Part shown: piece by piece, positions 36,789 through 46,247 of the stretch
Layout of the letters: every line of letters begins with the position of its first letter
Position numbering within the stretch: position 1 is the stretch's first letter
DNA from: JAWPMT01 sp965215825
GTDB taxonomy: Bacteria > Bacteroidota > Bacteroidia > Cytophagales > Cyclobacteriaceae
Length of the DNA stretch: 64,000 nucleotides
Direction of reading: 5' to 3'
Assembly (NCBI GenBank): GCA_965215825.1
Contig: CBDCEM010000002.1
Coordinates: 1,426,001-1,490,000 of the forward strand
The notes under the pieces: generated by a model
The model's database searches: none
Told to the model about the DNA's origin: nothing
The model's input: the letters and a program-made list of their open reading frames with translations, nothing else
Made by a program: the position numbers and the translations under genes

Positions 36789-38696
36789 ATGTTGATACAA
36801 CCCGGACCCCTGTTGTCGAATGTGCAAGACCCTTCGGAACTTAAGCAACTCGAACAACACCAACTCACCCAGCTTTGTGCGGAACTACGAGAATACATCA
36901 CCGATCATGTGTCGGTATTCGGTGGGCATTTTGGAGCAAGCCTGGGTGTGGTAGAGCTCACGGTAGCCCTACACTACGCATTCAATACTCCGACCGATGA
37001 ACTTATCTGGGATGTCGGACATCAAGCCTACGGACATAAAATCCTAACAGGGAGGAGAGAGATGTTTCATACCAATCGGCTTTATGGTGGACTCTCCGGA
37101 TTTCCAAAAAGAAAAGAAAGTGAGTACGATGCCTTTGGTGTTGGGCACTCATCGACATCCATTTCAGCGGCCCTGGGGATGGCCATGGCAAATCAGTACA
37201 AAGACGAAGATAAACACCACATCGCAGTGATTGGCGATGGTGCGATGACCGGCGGACTTGCTTTCGAGGCGATGAATCACGCGGGTGTATCCAACTCGAA
37301 TCTGCTTATTGTTCTCAACGACAATTGCATGTCCATCGATCCGAATGTCGGTGCTTTGAAAGATTATTTGACTGATATTACGACTTCCCATACCTATAAT
37401 AAGTTCAGGGATGAAGTATGGAACATACTAGGCAAGATCAGCAAATTTGGCCCCAATGCTCAGGATATCGCTGCTAAGGTTGAAAACAGTGTAAAGTCCT
37501 TCCTGCTGAAACAAAGTAACCTGTTTGAGTCGCTCAACTTGCGTTACTTTGGACCAGTGGACGGGCATGATGTCAACCATCTTGTTGACGTTTTCAATGA
37601 CCTGAAAGACATTAAAGGACCGAAAATTCTCCATTGTGTTACGGTCAAAGGGAAAGGATATAAAGCCGCAGAACTCAATCAAACAAAGTGGCACGCTCCG
37701 GGAAAATTTGATAAGATCACCGGAGAGATCAAGAAAAAGGTTCATAACAAACCACAACCTCCAAAATACCAACAAGTTTTTGGGAATACGATCGTCGAGT
37801 TGGCCAAAGAGAATGAAAAGATCATGGGAGTAACTCCTGCGATGCCCTCCGGATCCTCAATGAATATCATGATGAAGGAAATGCCAGATCGGGCATTTGA
37901 TGTGGGAATCGCGGAACAACATGCTGTAACGTTCTCGGCAGGACTGGCAACTCAGGGATTAATCCCTTTCTGCAATATCTATAGTACGTTCATGCAACGT
38001 GCCTATGATCAGGTGATCCATGATGTTTGTATTCAAAACCTTCAGGTGATCTTCTGTATGGACCGGGCGGGTTTTGCCGGGGCAGATGGGCCAACACACC
38101 ATGGAGCATACGACATTGCCTATATGCGTTGTATTCCGAATCTGGTTGTTTCTGCGCCTATGAATGAGGCAGAACTAAGGAACCTGATGTACACAGCCAC
38201 AAAATTTGAAGGGCCGTTCTCCATCCGTTATCCAAGAGGAGAAGGTGTTATGCCGGTTTGGCAACAACCGATGGAAGCCATAAAAATTGGTCAGGGCAGA
38301 ATGGTCCAGGAAGGCACTGATCTGGCTTACCTGACGATTGGTCATATTGGAAACTATGCGACTGAAGCCATTGATCGGTTGAAAGAAACGGGTGTCTCTG
38401 CGGCTCATTATGACATGAGATTTGTGAAACCTCTGGACGAAGCATTGCTTCATGAGATTTTCAAGCAGCATAACCGTATCATTACTGTAGAGGATGGTTG
38501 CGTCATGGGCGGTTTTGGATCAGCAGTTCTGGAGTTCATGGCAGATCATGGTTATCAGGCTAAGGTGACGCGACTGGGTATCCCAGATGAGATCATAGAG
38601 CATGGAGAGCAATTGGAATTACACCGCGAATGTGGCTTTGATCCGGAAGGCTTATATCAGGAGGCGTTGAAAGTTATCGACTTTCAAACTGCCTAG
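36789..38696 (+). CDS. dxs: 1-deoxy-D-xylulose-5-phosphate synthase
   Basis: Dxs joins pyruvate and glyceraldehyde-3-phosphate, the first step of the MEP isoprenoid pathway, using thiamine diphosphate. The 635-residue protein shows VFGGHFGASLGVVELTVALHY, DVGHQAYGHKILTGR and the TPP-binding VIGDGAMTGGLAFEAMNHAG ending NDN. The transketolase-type second half has GFAGADGPTHHGAYDIAYMR. Isoprenoids from this pathway feed carotenoid synthesis, and a carotenoid desaturase gene lies 1.5 kb downstream on the opposite strand. Confidence 0.96.
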   Translation: MLIQPGPLLSNVQDPSELKQLEQHQLTQLCAELREYITDHVSVFGGHFGASLGVVELTVALHYAFNTPTDELIWDVGHQAYGHKILTGRREMFHTNRLYGGLSGFPKRKESEYDAFGVGHSSTSISAALGMAMANQYKDEDKHHIAVIGDGAMTGGLAFEAMNHAGVSNSNLLIVLNDNCMSIDPNVGALKDYLTDITTSHTYNKFRDEVWNILGKISKFGPNAQDIAAKVENSVKSFLLKQSNLFESLNLRYFGPVDGHDVNHLVDVFNDLKDIKGPKILHCVTVKGKGYKAAELNQTKWHAPGKFDKITGEIKKKVHNKPQPPKYQQVFGNTIVELAKENEKIMGVTPAMPSGSSMNIMMKEMPDRAFDVGIAEQHAVTFSAGLATQGLIPFCNIYSTFMQRAYDQVIHDVCIQNLQVIFCMDRAGFAGADGPTHHGAYDIAYMRCIPNLVVSAPMNEAELRNLMYTATKFEGPFSIRYPRGEGVMPVWQQPMEAIKIGQGRMVQEGTDLAYLTIGHIGNYATEAIDRLKETGVSAAHYDMRFVKPLDEALLHEIFKQHNRIITVEDGCVMGGFGSAVLEFMADHGYQAKVTRLGIPDEIIEHGEQLELHRECGFDPEGLYQEALKVIDFQTA

Positions 38697-38749
38697 TTAA
38701 TACGCCGTTTTCGAAACTTCTAAAGGATTTTCACGATATTAGACCTTAC

Positions 38750-40246
38750 ATGTATGTCAATCGTACGATAAAGCGCCTTTTTTACGCTGCAATGCTATTG
38801 TTGCTCATTGCCTGTCGCAATAATCCCGATCTCAACCGCAGGGATGCAAACAGACAACAGGAGGAAAACATCATTGAGCAGGACCTGAATAAAATACTGG
38901 AGCGTGGTTACATGGTTGCAATCATGGACAACAGCTCGACCGGAGTTTTCCAGTATAAAGGTCACACCATGGGATATGAGTACGAGTTACTCAAAATGTT
39001 TGCAGATTCCATCGGAGTGGATTTACGGATCACCATTCAGCCCAACCTTGAAGAGGCGTTCAAACTGCTAAACAATGGTGAAGGGGACGTACTTGCCTAT
39101 AACCTGACGGTCACCAAAGAACGTAAAAAGAAGATCAAGTTTTCGGATTATCACAACCTGGTGAAACAGGTGCTTGTTCAACGTAAGCCTGAGAATTGGC
39201 GAAAAATGAAACTTCATGAGATCGAAAAACAGCTGATCAGGAATCCTGTCGACCTGATTGGAAAAGAAGTTCATGTGAGGTACCGATCCGCTTTTCTTAC
39301 GCGTTTGCAGCACTTATCTGACGAAATAGGGGGAGACATTCTTATTGTAGAAGATTATCCCAATGTGATGACCGAAGGGTTATTGGAAAAAGTAGCAAAA
39401 GGAGAGATAGAATACACGGTGGCTGAGGAAGACGTGGCTTTGGTCAACGCCAAGTATTATCCGATTTTAGATACCAAGACTGCCGTTAGCTTTCCTCAGC
39501 AAATTGCATGGGGCTTGAGAAAAAATGCGGATAGCCTGCAGTTGACGATGAACAGCTGGATTGAGAAAATGAAGAAAACCCCTGAATATTATACGGTCTA
39601 CAATCGCTACTTCAGGAGCTCACGGCAAAGCCGAAGACGTAACAATAGTCAGTATTCCTCCATGGGTGGAGGGAAATTATCGCCTTACGACTCTTTGATT
39701 AAAGCGGCAGCAGTGGAACTGGGTTGGGATTGGCGATTACTGTCTGCGCAGATTTTTAAGGAATCAAAATTTGATCCAAAGGCGGTCTCCTGGGCGGGAG
39801 CAATCGGACTGATGCAGGTACTTCCACGGACAGGTAAATCATACGGAGTGGAAGATTTGAAAGATCCTGTAGACAATTTGAAAGCCTCCGTACAGCACTT
39901 GAAATGGCTGCAGCGCATGTGGGAAAAGGAAATTGAGGATCCGGAGGAACGAATCAAATTTCTATTGGCCTCATACAACGTCGGACATGGTCATGTATTC
40001 GATGCCATTCGTTTGGCAGACAAGCACGGGGAAATCCCCAACCAGTGGGAAACTATAGAGAAATATCTGATACTCAAAGAACAGCCAGAGTATTACAATG
40101 ATCCGGATGTTGAATATGGTTACTGCCGGGGATCAGAACCTGTTAATTATGTGAAAGTGATCTACTCCACCTTCGACAATTACAAACAGCTATTCCCGGA
40201 GCCAGAAGAGGAAGTGTCTACCGAAAATACCGATCAACAATCTTAG
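38750..40246 (+). CDS. MltF-like lytic murein transglycosylase lipoprotein
   Basis: The 498-residue protein has a lipobox (LLIAC, Cys22), then a solute-binding (SBP_bac_3) domain (about 50-290, with DVLAYNLTVTKERKKKIKFS). The SLT catalytic domain runs from about 310 to 470: SAQIFKESKFDPKAVSWAGAIGLMQVLPRTG holds the catalytic Glu in KES, and FLLASYNVGHGHV follows. It cleaves peptidoglycan glycan strands. It overlaps the convergent carotenoid gene by 29 bp. Confidence 0.92.
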   Translation: MYVNRTIKRLFYAAMLLLLIACRNNPDLNRRDANRQQEENIIEQDLNKILERGYMVAIMDNSSTGVFQYKGHTMGYEYELLKMFADSIGVDLRITIQPNLEEAFKLLNNGEGDVLAYNLTVTKERKKKIKFSDYHNLVKQVLVQRKPENWRKMKLHEIEKQLIRNPVDLIGKEVHVRYRSAFLTRLQHLSDEIGGDILIVEDYPNVMTEGLLEKVAKGEIEYTVAEEDVALVNAKYYPILDTKTAVSFPQQIAWGLRKNADSLQLTMNSWIEKMKKTPEYYTVYNRYFRSSRQSRRRNNSQYSSMGGGKLSPYDSLIKAAAVELGWDWRLLSAQIFKESKFDPKAVSWAGAIGLMQVLPRTGKSYGVEDLKDPVDNLKASVQHLKWLQRMWEKEIEDPEERIKFLLASYNVGHGHVFDAIRLADKHGEIPNQWETIEKYLILKEQPEYYNDPDVEYGYCRGSEPVNYVKVIYSTFDNYKQLFPEPEEEVSTENTDQQS

Positions 40247-41678
40247 CGGATGAAAGGGCCATAGGAATCCCTCCTCCAGGATGGACACTCCCACCACAAA
40301 AGAATAATCCCTTGACTTGTCGACTTACATTATTGTGTCGAAGAAAAGCAGCAAACTTATTGTTAGAGCTGTTGCCATAGAGGGCACCCTGACTTGAACT
40401 TGTTTTAGATTCGATGGATCGGGGTTCTAACAGTCCTTCTTCTTCTATGAGAGGTTCTATGGACCGATCAAATACCCGACTCAGCTTGGTTAGGATATTC
40501 TTGCGGGCCTCCGAGATTAAGGTATCCCAATCCTGCTCTTCATTATTGGGGACGTTGATCATGGTAAACCAGTTTTCACCACCATGTGGGGCATCATTTT
40601 TCTTCAACTTCGAAGTGATGTTAATATAAACAGTTGGGTCCTCATCAATTGTTTTTTGTCTGAAGATCTTTTCAAATTCCCGTTTGTAGTTTCGGCTGAA
40701 GATGATGTTGTGCAAGCCGAGTTCCGGAAATTGTTCTTGTATGCCCCAATAGAAAATCAGCGCAGAACTGGATTTCGGTTGAGTTAATAACTTTTGTGGT
40801 GCACGAATGTCTGACAACAATCTGGTATAGGTACCTACCACATCCATGTTCGATATAACGCGATCAAAGACCATGTCCTGATCCGCAACCCGGATGCCAG
40901 TCACCTTCTTGTTTTTGATCAGGATTTTTTGAACACCCGCCTTCAAGTGAAATTGTACGCCTTTTATTTCTGCCAGGGTCACCAGTGATTGGGTAATCCG
41001 GTGCATGCCTCCTTTGGGGAAGTAAGCTCCTTTCCCGTACTCCAAATGCGAGATGATGTTCATCGTGGCTGGGGTTTGATAGGGGTCTGACCCATTGTAA
41101 GTAGCGTACCGATTGAAAAGTTGCGTCAGCCTGGAGTCGTTGAACAAGGACTCATTGGCCTGATTCATGGTCCTGAAAAAATTCAGCTTGTGCAAATTGA
41201 GGTATGACCGAAGGGCACTTTTTGAAAAGTAGGTTTTTGGATCGTGTAAGGAACGGAACATGAACATTTCTCCCAGAAATTCATACAATGTGGCATTACG
41301 CTGCAACGCCTTTCTGATATGTATCGGGTTCTCTCCGATGGAAGCGAGTTCTTCAATTAGTTGCTCAGGGTCTGCGAAAGCCGTAAGTCTGGTGCCGTCT
41401 TCATAGAAATATTTACAAACTTCCTCCAGTTGCTGATACTCGAAAAAGCCGGAAGGATCTTCCCCGGCCAACTCGAATAATTCATCGACCAGTTCAGGCA
41501 TGGTAAAGAGCGATGGGCCTGCATCGAACCTGTAATTGCCCAGCTGTACCTCCGTTAACTTCCCTCCGGGATAGTCATTTTGTTCATATACATGAACTTC
41601 ATGTCCGCGAACAGCCATTCTTATGGCACTGGCAATTCCACCAACTCCGGAACCAACGACAGCAACTTTTAATGGCAT
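40218..41678 (-). CDS. Carotenoid desaturase (CrtI/CrtD family)
   Basis: The 486-residue FAD enzyme opens with VAVVGSGVGGIASAIRMAVRGHEVHVYEQNDYPGGKL. The block YRFDAGPSLFTMPELVDELFELAG and the ending GLFFCGGSVHPGGGIPMALSSAKIVDRYF are typical of the CrtI superfamily. The form is closer, by pattern, to the Bacteroidota CrtD type (1-hydroxycarotenoid 3,4-desaturase) than to phytoene desaturase CrtI, but the two cannot be separated here. No crtB or other carotenoid gene is adjacent. Confidence 0.87.
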   Translation of the reverse strand: MPLKVAVVGSGVGGIASAIRMAVRGHEVHVYEQNDYPGGKLTEVQLGNYRFDAGPSLFTMPELVDELFELAGEDPSGFFEYQQLEEVCKYFYEDGTRLTAFADPEQLIEELASIGENPIHIRKALQRNATLYEFLGEMFMFRSLHDPKTYFSKSALRSYLNLHKLNFFRTMNQANESLFNDSRLTQLFNRYATYNGSDPYQTPATMNIISHLEYGKGAYFPKGGMHRITQSLVTLAEIKGVQFHLKAGVQKILIKNKKVTGIRVADQDMVFDRVISNMDVVGTYTRLLSDIRAPQKLLTQPKSSSALIFYWGIQEQFPELGLHNIIFSRNYKREFEKIFRQKTIDEDPTVYINITSKLKKNDAPHGGENWFTMINVPNNEEQDWDTLISEARKNILTKLSRVFDRSIEPLIEEEGLLEPRSIESKTSSSQGALYGNSSNNKFAAFLRHNNVSRQVKGLFFCGGSVHPGGGIPMALSSAKIVDRYFR

Positions 41679-41798
41679 ATGTAATGTGGCTTGCTAAAAC
41701 TTTGTGAAGGGATTTTCATAGTTTTTGGTCTTCATCTACCTGAAGTATCAAGTCCTTGCTATATTCGTATTAAATCATATAATGATTATATCCGCTAT

Positions 41799-42236
41799 AT
41801 GAAACAGCAAGTTGAGCTACTTTTTGAGGAATATCTAAAGATTCGACGAATCGATATCACCATCGATCATTTTATTTATTTAATTAACCTCTATCCCTCG
41901 CTGCTTGTTTGCATGAGCGACGGAGTATTGGACAAAGAGGAGTGGGATGGTGTGCTTCGCATTGCAGATGGGTTAGCAGATGCTTATGCAGAACCGGAAG
42001 AAAAAGAGCAAATGGCACAACTTTTTCGAACGGAATTCCGGTATTTGCTGGAGAACATTGACCGATGGAAGAAGAAATTTTTGAATGCCCTGAAAAGCAG
42101 ACTTGAAGAACATTCGGAAGATAAGGAATTCGTTATGGAGGCCATGTACTTGTTTGCGAATGCCTCAGATGGCATATCCGACATTGAGGAAAGTACGATT
42201 GAGGAGCTTTCCGAGCGCCTTTCTTTGGAGCATTAA
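41799..42236 (+). CDS. TerB-like acidic helical protein
   Basis: The ATG at 41799 (MKQQVELLFEEYLKIRRIDITID) gives 145 residues; the longer frame has an unlikely N-terminus reading into the promoter zone. The body is all-helical, with paired acidic motifs LVCMSDGVLDKEEWDGVLRIADGLAD and FANASDGISDIEESTIEELSERL. These are like the two helical repeats of TerB-type proteins, which bind metals or nucleotides in some members. The function is unknown. Confidence 0.6.
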   Translation: MKQQVELLFEEYLKIRRIDITIDHFIYLINLYPSLLVCMSDGVLDKEEWDGVLRIADGLADAYAEPEEKEQMAQLFRTEFRYLLENIDRWKKKFLNALKSRLEEHSEDKEFVMEAMYLFANASDGISDIEESTIEELSERLSLEH

Positions 42237-42644
42237 GAAGCGGAGTTCAAGGGTCTTTTCTTTCGTTAGTTTGTCTAGTGATCAAGCGTAGGGCCATTTC
42301 CATGTTTTGTCGGTACTAATTACAAGCCCTCAGCTTTTGAAGTCATAAAAAGCCAGGGAGAAAACCCTCGATTTGGTTAAGTCATCAGCAAAACAGAGTT
42401 TCTGATAGCACAAGCGAAAGTCTTTGCTTAAAAAAACGGAATTTGTAACGAATCAGCCTCTTTGAGAATAGGCCTGAGTTTTATGATCAGACCGATATAT
42501 TCTTGGAAATTGATGGCTTGTGATCATCCTGCACACTGGAATTGAATTAATTGGGGGGATGTGATCCTTATATTTTCAGAAAAAAATTGAGTCGTTGATG
42601 AGAGAGAGATTGTAAAGGTTATAGGATACATTAATTTAGGAAAT
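42237..42644. other. Long intergenic region without a recognised feature
   Basis: 408 bp between the TerB-like gene and the SDR gene. I see no convincing ORF, RNA gene or clean terminator. It contains short A- and G-rich runs and no strong promoter match. Its content is unexplained. Confidence 0.5.
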
Positions 42645-43421
42645 ATGGAATTGAATCTTAACGGAAGAACGGCGCTGATTTTTGGCAGCACCCAGGGAAT
42701 AGGACAAGCAATTGCAGAGAAGTTTGCGGCAGAAGGTGCTAACGTAATTCTTGTGGGTCGGAACCAGGAAAAACTTGAAGCGATCCGTGCTGGCCTAAAA
42801 GGCAATGAAGGTCACGACACCTTGGTTGTGGATCAGGAAGACATAGCTTCGATCGAAGCAGGTGCCGAAAAATTGAAAGGAAAGGTCGTGGACATTCTGA
42901 TCAACAATACCGGAGGTCCTAATCCGGGATTGGTTTCGGAGGAACCATGGGAGAATTTTGAAATGGCGATCACCAAACAATTGCGTTGTAGTCAGACCTT
43001 TGTTTCGGCGATCATGCCCGGCATGAAGGAAAGGAATTTCGGAAGAATTGTCAATATCATTTCCACCTCGGTTAAGATTCCGATCTACGGCCTGGGGGTA
43101 AGCAATACCGTACGAGGAGCAGTTGCGTCGTGGGCAAAGACCTTATCACTGGAGGTGGCTGCGGATGGAATTACTGTCAATAACCTCTTGCCGGGATTTA
43201 TCAGAACAGGTCGGTTGCAACAAATTGTTGAGAACAATGCCAGAAAATCGGGAAGGCCAATGGATGACGTTCGACAAGAAATGGAAAAATCTGTGCCGGT
43301 AGGAAGATTCGGCGAGCCCGGAGAAATGGCTGCAATGGCCTTGTTTATTTGTTCTGATATGGCTGGTTACATCAATGGGACCAGTATTCGGGTAGACGGG
43401 GGAAGGACCGGGAGTATTTAA
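42645..43421 (+). CDS. Divergent SDR-family oxidoreductase (BKR-like)
   Basis: The 258-residue Rossmann protein has the GSTQGIGQAIAEKFA nucleotide motif, the NNTGGPNPG loop (variant of NNAG) and IVNIISTSVKIPIYGLGVSNTVRGAVASWAKTLS. At the usual YxxxK catalytic site I see VSNTVR, so Tyr and Lys are absent. This matches the BKR-like subgroup known to lack a full catalytic tetrad. It ends IRVDGGRTGS. Activity and substrate are uncertain. Confidence 0.85.
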   Translation: MELNLNGRTALIFGSTQGIGQAIAEKFAAEGANVILVGRNQEKLEAIRAGLKGNEGHDTLVVDQEDIASIEAGAEKLKGKVVDILINNTGGPNPGLVSEEPWENFEMAITKQLRCSQTFVSAIMPGMKERNFGRIVNIISTSVKIPIYGLGVSNTVRGAVASWAKTLSLEVAADGITVNNLLPGFIRTGRLQQIVENNARKSGRPMDDVRQEMEKSVPVGRFGEPGEMAAMALFICSDMAGYINGTSIRVDGGRTGSI

Positions 43422-43480
43422 TGATGTCTCCCTTAGGATTCGCTTTAAGCGACTGAACTACTAAAGGGAAGGCATAAAAA

Positions 43481-43500
43481 AACCCCGCCGAAGCGGGGTT
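43481..43500 (-). terminator. Strong terminator between SDR and zinc-ribbon genes
   Basis: Perfect 8-bp arms AACCCCGC (43481-43488) and GCGGGGTT (43493-43500) around CGAA. The minus strand then runs into TTTTTT. It ends the gene at 43521-44255 and could also act for the SDR gene. Confidence 0.85.
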
Positions 43501-43520
43501 CAAGGTATAGGTCAGGTTTA

Positions 43521-44255
43521 TTAAGCCGTAGTATCTTCCCGCTGCCTTGCGATCGTGAAGGATTTCCTTTCCTTGTAGCCACAGTAGCCACAAGTGAAGT
43601 ACTTCATCAATTCTCCTTCTTCCGTATCGGTCGCAGGTTGGATCACTTCTTCTCGATCTACTCGCAAAGTCTGATAATTACAATCAGGACATTGCAACGC
43701 GTGAAGGCGTCCGTTATATTTTTCAATTTTGGTGTACTTACTTTCTTCATCGATCCACACATCATAGTCTACTGAGAAAGCATCTTCCTCCGCCTGCATA
43801 CCTTCATCCAGGTAGACATCCTCTTCTTCCTCACTAAGCAGCTTCATTTTTCTGCCATCGGGAGAGGTTCGGGGCGTGTAGCGCAATCGCTTCAATCGTT
43901 TCTCGATGTAAAAAGGGTAGTAGAATTTCAAAACATTTTGAACCACTACTCCTACGATCATTGCCAGCATTACGCTAACAAACAAACGAATGGAGAGCCA
44001 TAGCCATGTGGTGGTGCCTGCAATGGTGTTGCCAAACAAGGCGAGACCGATGATGATCAACAACAGACCATACCACAATAGGTTGATTTCATGCATGTTG
44101 ATATAATCATATCGTGCTTTGAAATCTTTGGTCGTCATCAACTTGATAAGGTGACCAATTAGTATCAGTACTCCAGCAACTGCAACAACGTAAGCTAAAT
44201 ACCTGCCATACAGGTTTAGCGCGTTTAGCAATTCAGACGAGATAGGCTGAGTCAT
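43521..44255 (-). CDS. Membrane protein with C-terminal zinc ribbon
   Basis: The 244-residue protein has three hydrophobic segments (about 12-36, 51-70, 80-105). A charged cytoplasmic stretch and a zinc-ribbon-like pair of cysteine knuckles follow: CPDC and CGYC (with LMKYFTCGYCGYKERKSF, about 220-235). Family not recognised. It may be a membrane-tethered rubredoxin-like protein. It is divergent from trxA. Confidence 0.7.
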   Translation of the reverse strand: MTQPISSELLNALNLYGRYLAYVVAVAGVLILIGHLIKLMTTKDFKARYDYINMHEINLLWYGLLLIIIGLALFGNTIAGTTTWLWLSIRLFVSVMLAMIVGVVVQNVLKFYYPFYIEKRLKRLRYTPRTSPDGRKMKLLSEEEEDVYLDEGMQAEEDAFSVDYDVWIDEESKYTKIEKYNGRLHALQCPDCNYQTLRVDREEVIQPATDTEEGELMKYFTCGYCGYKERKSFTIARQREDTTA

Positions 44256-44642
44256 AGCAGTGTATTTTAGATTAACCGGTTAGGGACTTTCGTCACAAAA
44301 GTGTTATAATTTTTTCTAAATCGGCAACGCATCTTTCCATAAATATAGAGTGAAAAACCGATTAGCGTGTAAAATAAGAAAATTATACGATCGATTCAAT
44401 GCCAGAACAAAACCTTATCTCAATCTGTTCGTAATACGGGCGATAGGAGTTGGTCCTAAATAATGGACTTTTTGACGTTAAAACGTTTCCGGTCATCGAA
44501 TAAAAGAAGTAATGTTTGTGAATACTGATACCTCTTTTAATCTTTGCAAAGAATTTGAACTTTTCAGACAAAAACACCATTTCCCCAGAACAGAAGCTAA
44601 TTTTGCGTGTCCGTTAAATGGCATGCAATCAGCTAACTAAAT
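44256..44642. other. Long divergent intergenic region
   Basis: 387 bp between the zinc-ribbon gene (minus) and the thioredoxin gene (plus). It presumably holds both promoters; one candidate for the plus side is listed separately. The rest is AT-rich and I see no gene. Confidence 0.5.
44515..44546 (+). promoter_or_regulatory. Promoter candidate upstream of thioredoxin gene
   Basis: TTTG (44515-44518) and TAATCTTTG (44538-44546) lie 19 bp apart, close to the Bacteroidota -33/-7 pattern, though the -7 has one extra base. The leader to the ATG would be about 90 nt. Confidence 0.35.
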
Positions 44643-44951
44643 ATGAAGAAACCGCCATTCAATCAACTGATTAAAAAATCGGAAGTCCCTGTATTAGTAG
44701 ATTTCTATGCAGATTGGTGCGGTCCTTGTAAGACTTTGAGTCCTATTGTTCAAGATGTGGCGAAATCTCTATCTGGAAAAATAAAAGTGATCAAAATAAA
44801 TGTTGATAAGAATAATGCACTTGCAGCGCAATTCAATATTCGCAGCATTCCTACGTTGATCCTATTTAAGAAGGGAACGCCTGCCTGGAGAAAAGCGGGA
44901 CTTTTGACCAAACGAGAAATGATCAAAACCATCGAATCTAAGTTATCATGA
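44643..44951 (+). CDS. Thioredoxin
   Basis: This 102-residue single-domain thioredoxin has the WCGPC active site at residues 25-29 and the cis-Pro motif RSIPTLILFKKG. There is no signal peptide, so it is cytoplasmic. It reduces protein disulfides with thioredoxin reductase. It lies 107 bp upstream of a lipoprotein gene; co-transcription is uncertain. Confidence 0.92.
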   Translation: MKKPPFNQLIKKSEVPVLVDFYADWCGPCKTLSPIVQDVAKSLSGKIKVIKINVDKNNALAAQFNIRSIPTLILFKKGTPAWRKAGLLTKREMIKTIESKLS

Positions 44952-45058
44952 TTTGGTTTTGGTCTAAAGCTCAGGCTGATGAACATCGGCCACCAACAAA
45001 CGAATTGATTAAACCTATACATAGCTCGATCAATTAATTTCTAAACTTTATCGTAATT

Positions 45059-46015
45059 ATGAAAAAACTATTCAAAAATTTTATGATGCTCACGGCTGTA
45101 GGAGCTATTGCCTTCCTTTACAGTTGTTCTGAGGAAGATGAGCCAACAGCGGCTGCACCTTCTATTAGCGTAAGCGCTGCTTTGGCTGACGGTACTGCCG
45201 TAGCTGATGGAAGCGATGTGATTTCTACCAACGTCATCACTGTTACTGTTAATGCTACCACTCCTGGTGGGTTCAACGTAATCCGTGCTACTGCAGGTGG
45301 TACTACTACTGAAGTAACCAGAAATGACCTTCAATTGGATGCTGGTGCTACTTCTGGTACGGCAACATTGACTGTTGAAACGCCTGAAGAAGCAGAAGGA
45401 ACTACTGTTGACTGGACTTTCACTATTGTGGATGATTTGAATCAAACTGGCGAAACTACTTTCTCATATAATATAGTAGCTGCTCCATCTCCTGATGCGA
45501 ATGACGGAATGAACACTTTGTACGGTCAGTTGAACGCTGGTGGTGGAAGCTTTTATGACCTTACTAACGACGAGGTTTATGGTTACGCTGCTACCCTTGA
45601 GGGGCAAACGGCCAATGTTGATTTCGCATTCTTCTACGGTGAGACAAGCGGATATGCTATCGCAGCGTTGAGAGATGAGTCTCTACACACAGCTTTCGAA
45701 GCAGCGAATGTTCCTATTGATGGGGTCTTCAACGCAAATGAATTCAACTTCACATCATTCAAAGCGCTTGAGGCGACTGCTGCTGATTTTGATGCAGTAG
45801 TTTCCGAGGCGGATATTGCTAGCCTTGTAGGTGAGGTTGCTCCGGATGCATCTGTAGCAAATAACCTGGCGGTTGGTACCGTTTTCGCTTTCCTTTTGGA
45901 TGAAGAGAAAAGACAAGGACTTTCTGGCTTGATGAAAATTACAGAAACAGCTGGAGATTCTGGTGCATCACGTACCATATCTTTCGAAATCAAATACACT
46001 TCTCCTGTGCAATAA
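45059..46015 (+). CDS. Exported lipoprotein of unknown function
   Basis: The 318-residue protein has a lipobox (LYSC, Cys23), an acidic linker (EEDEPTAAAP), an Ig-like beta domain (about 32-145) and a second domain (about 150-318). Codons GCT, GGT and ACT are strongly favoured compared with neighbours, which suggests high expression. No family is recognised. A strong terminator follows, so the transcript ends here. Confidence 0.7.
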   Translation: MKKLFKNFMMLTAVGAIAFLYSCSEEDEPTAAAPSISVSAALADGTAVADGSDVISTNVITVTVNATTPGGFNVIRATAGGTTTEVTRNDLQLDAGATSGTATLTVETPEEAEGTTVDWTFTIVDDLNQTGETTFSYNIVAAPSPDANDGMNTLYGQLNAGGGSFYDLTNDEVYGYAATLEGQTANVDFAFFYGETSGYAIAALRDESLHTAFEAANVPIDGVFNANEFNFTSFKALEATAADFDAVVSEADIASLVGEVAPDASVANNLAVGTVFAFLLDEEKRQGLSGLMKITETAGDSGASRTISFEIKYTSPVQ

Positions 46016-46038
46016 GCATAGCTGAATTGAATAATTAG

Positions 46039-46071
46039 AAACCCTGCCGATTCTGGCGGGGTTTTTTTGTT
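46039..46071 (+). terminator. Rho-independent terminator of the lipoprotein gene
   Basis: Arms AAACCCTGCC (46039-46048) and GGCGGGGTTT (46055-46064) with one G-T pair around GATTCT, followed by a T-run and GTTTT. Confidence 0.9.
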
Positions 46072-46127
46072 TTAACCTGGGACAACTATAATAACAGGAA
46101 CCTACTTTCAACCAAGCGATAAGAAAT

Positions 46128-46143
46128 TACCCTATTTAGGGTA
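46128..46143. promoter_or_regulatory. Dyad upstream of the secreted-protein operon
   Basis: TACCCTA and TAGGGTA are perfect 7-bp arms around TT, about 105 bp before the start of the 1300-residue surface protein. A second TTTAGG lies just downstream. It could be an operator; no factor is known. Confidence 0.4.
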
Positions 46144-46247
46144 TTGTTTAGGATTTCATTTTTCTGTTCTTTTACCATTCAAGACTTTTAGTGAGGGTGT
46201 GACTAGCTCTCAGAATTGAAACAGCTTTTTTACCTAACCGTGTGATT

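Noticed and set aside
42524..42980. Minus-strand frames spanning the start of the SDR gene
   Set aside because: They are antisense to the well-supported SDR coding region and lack any family features.
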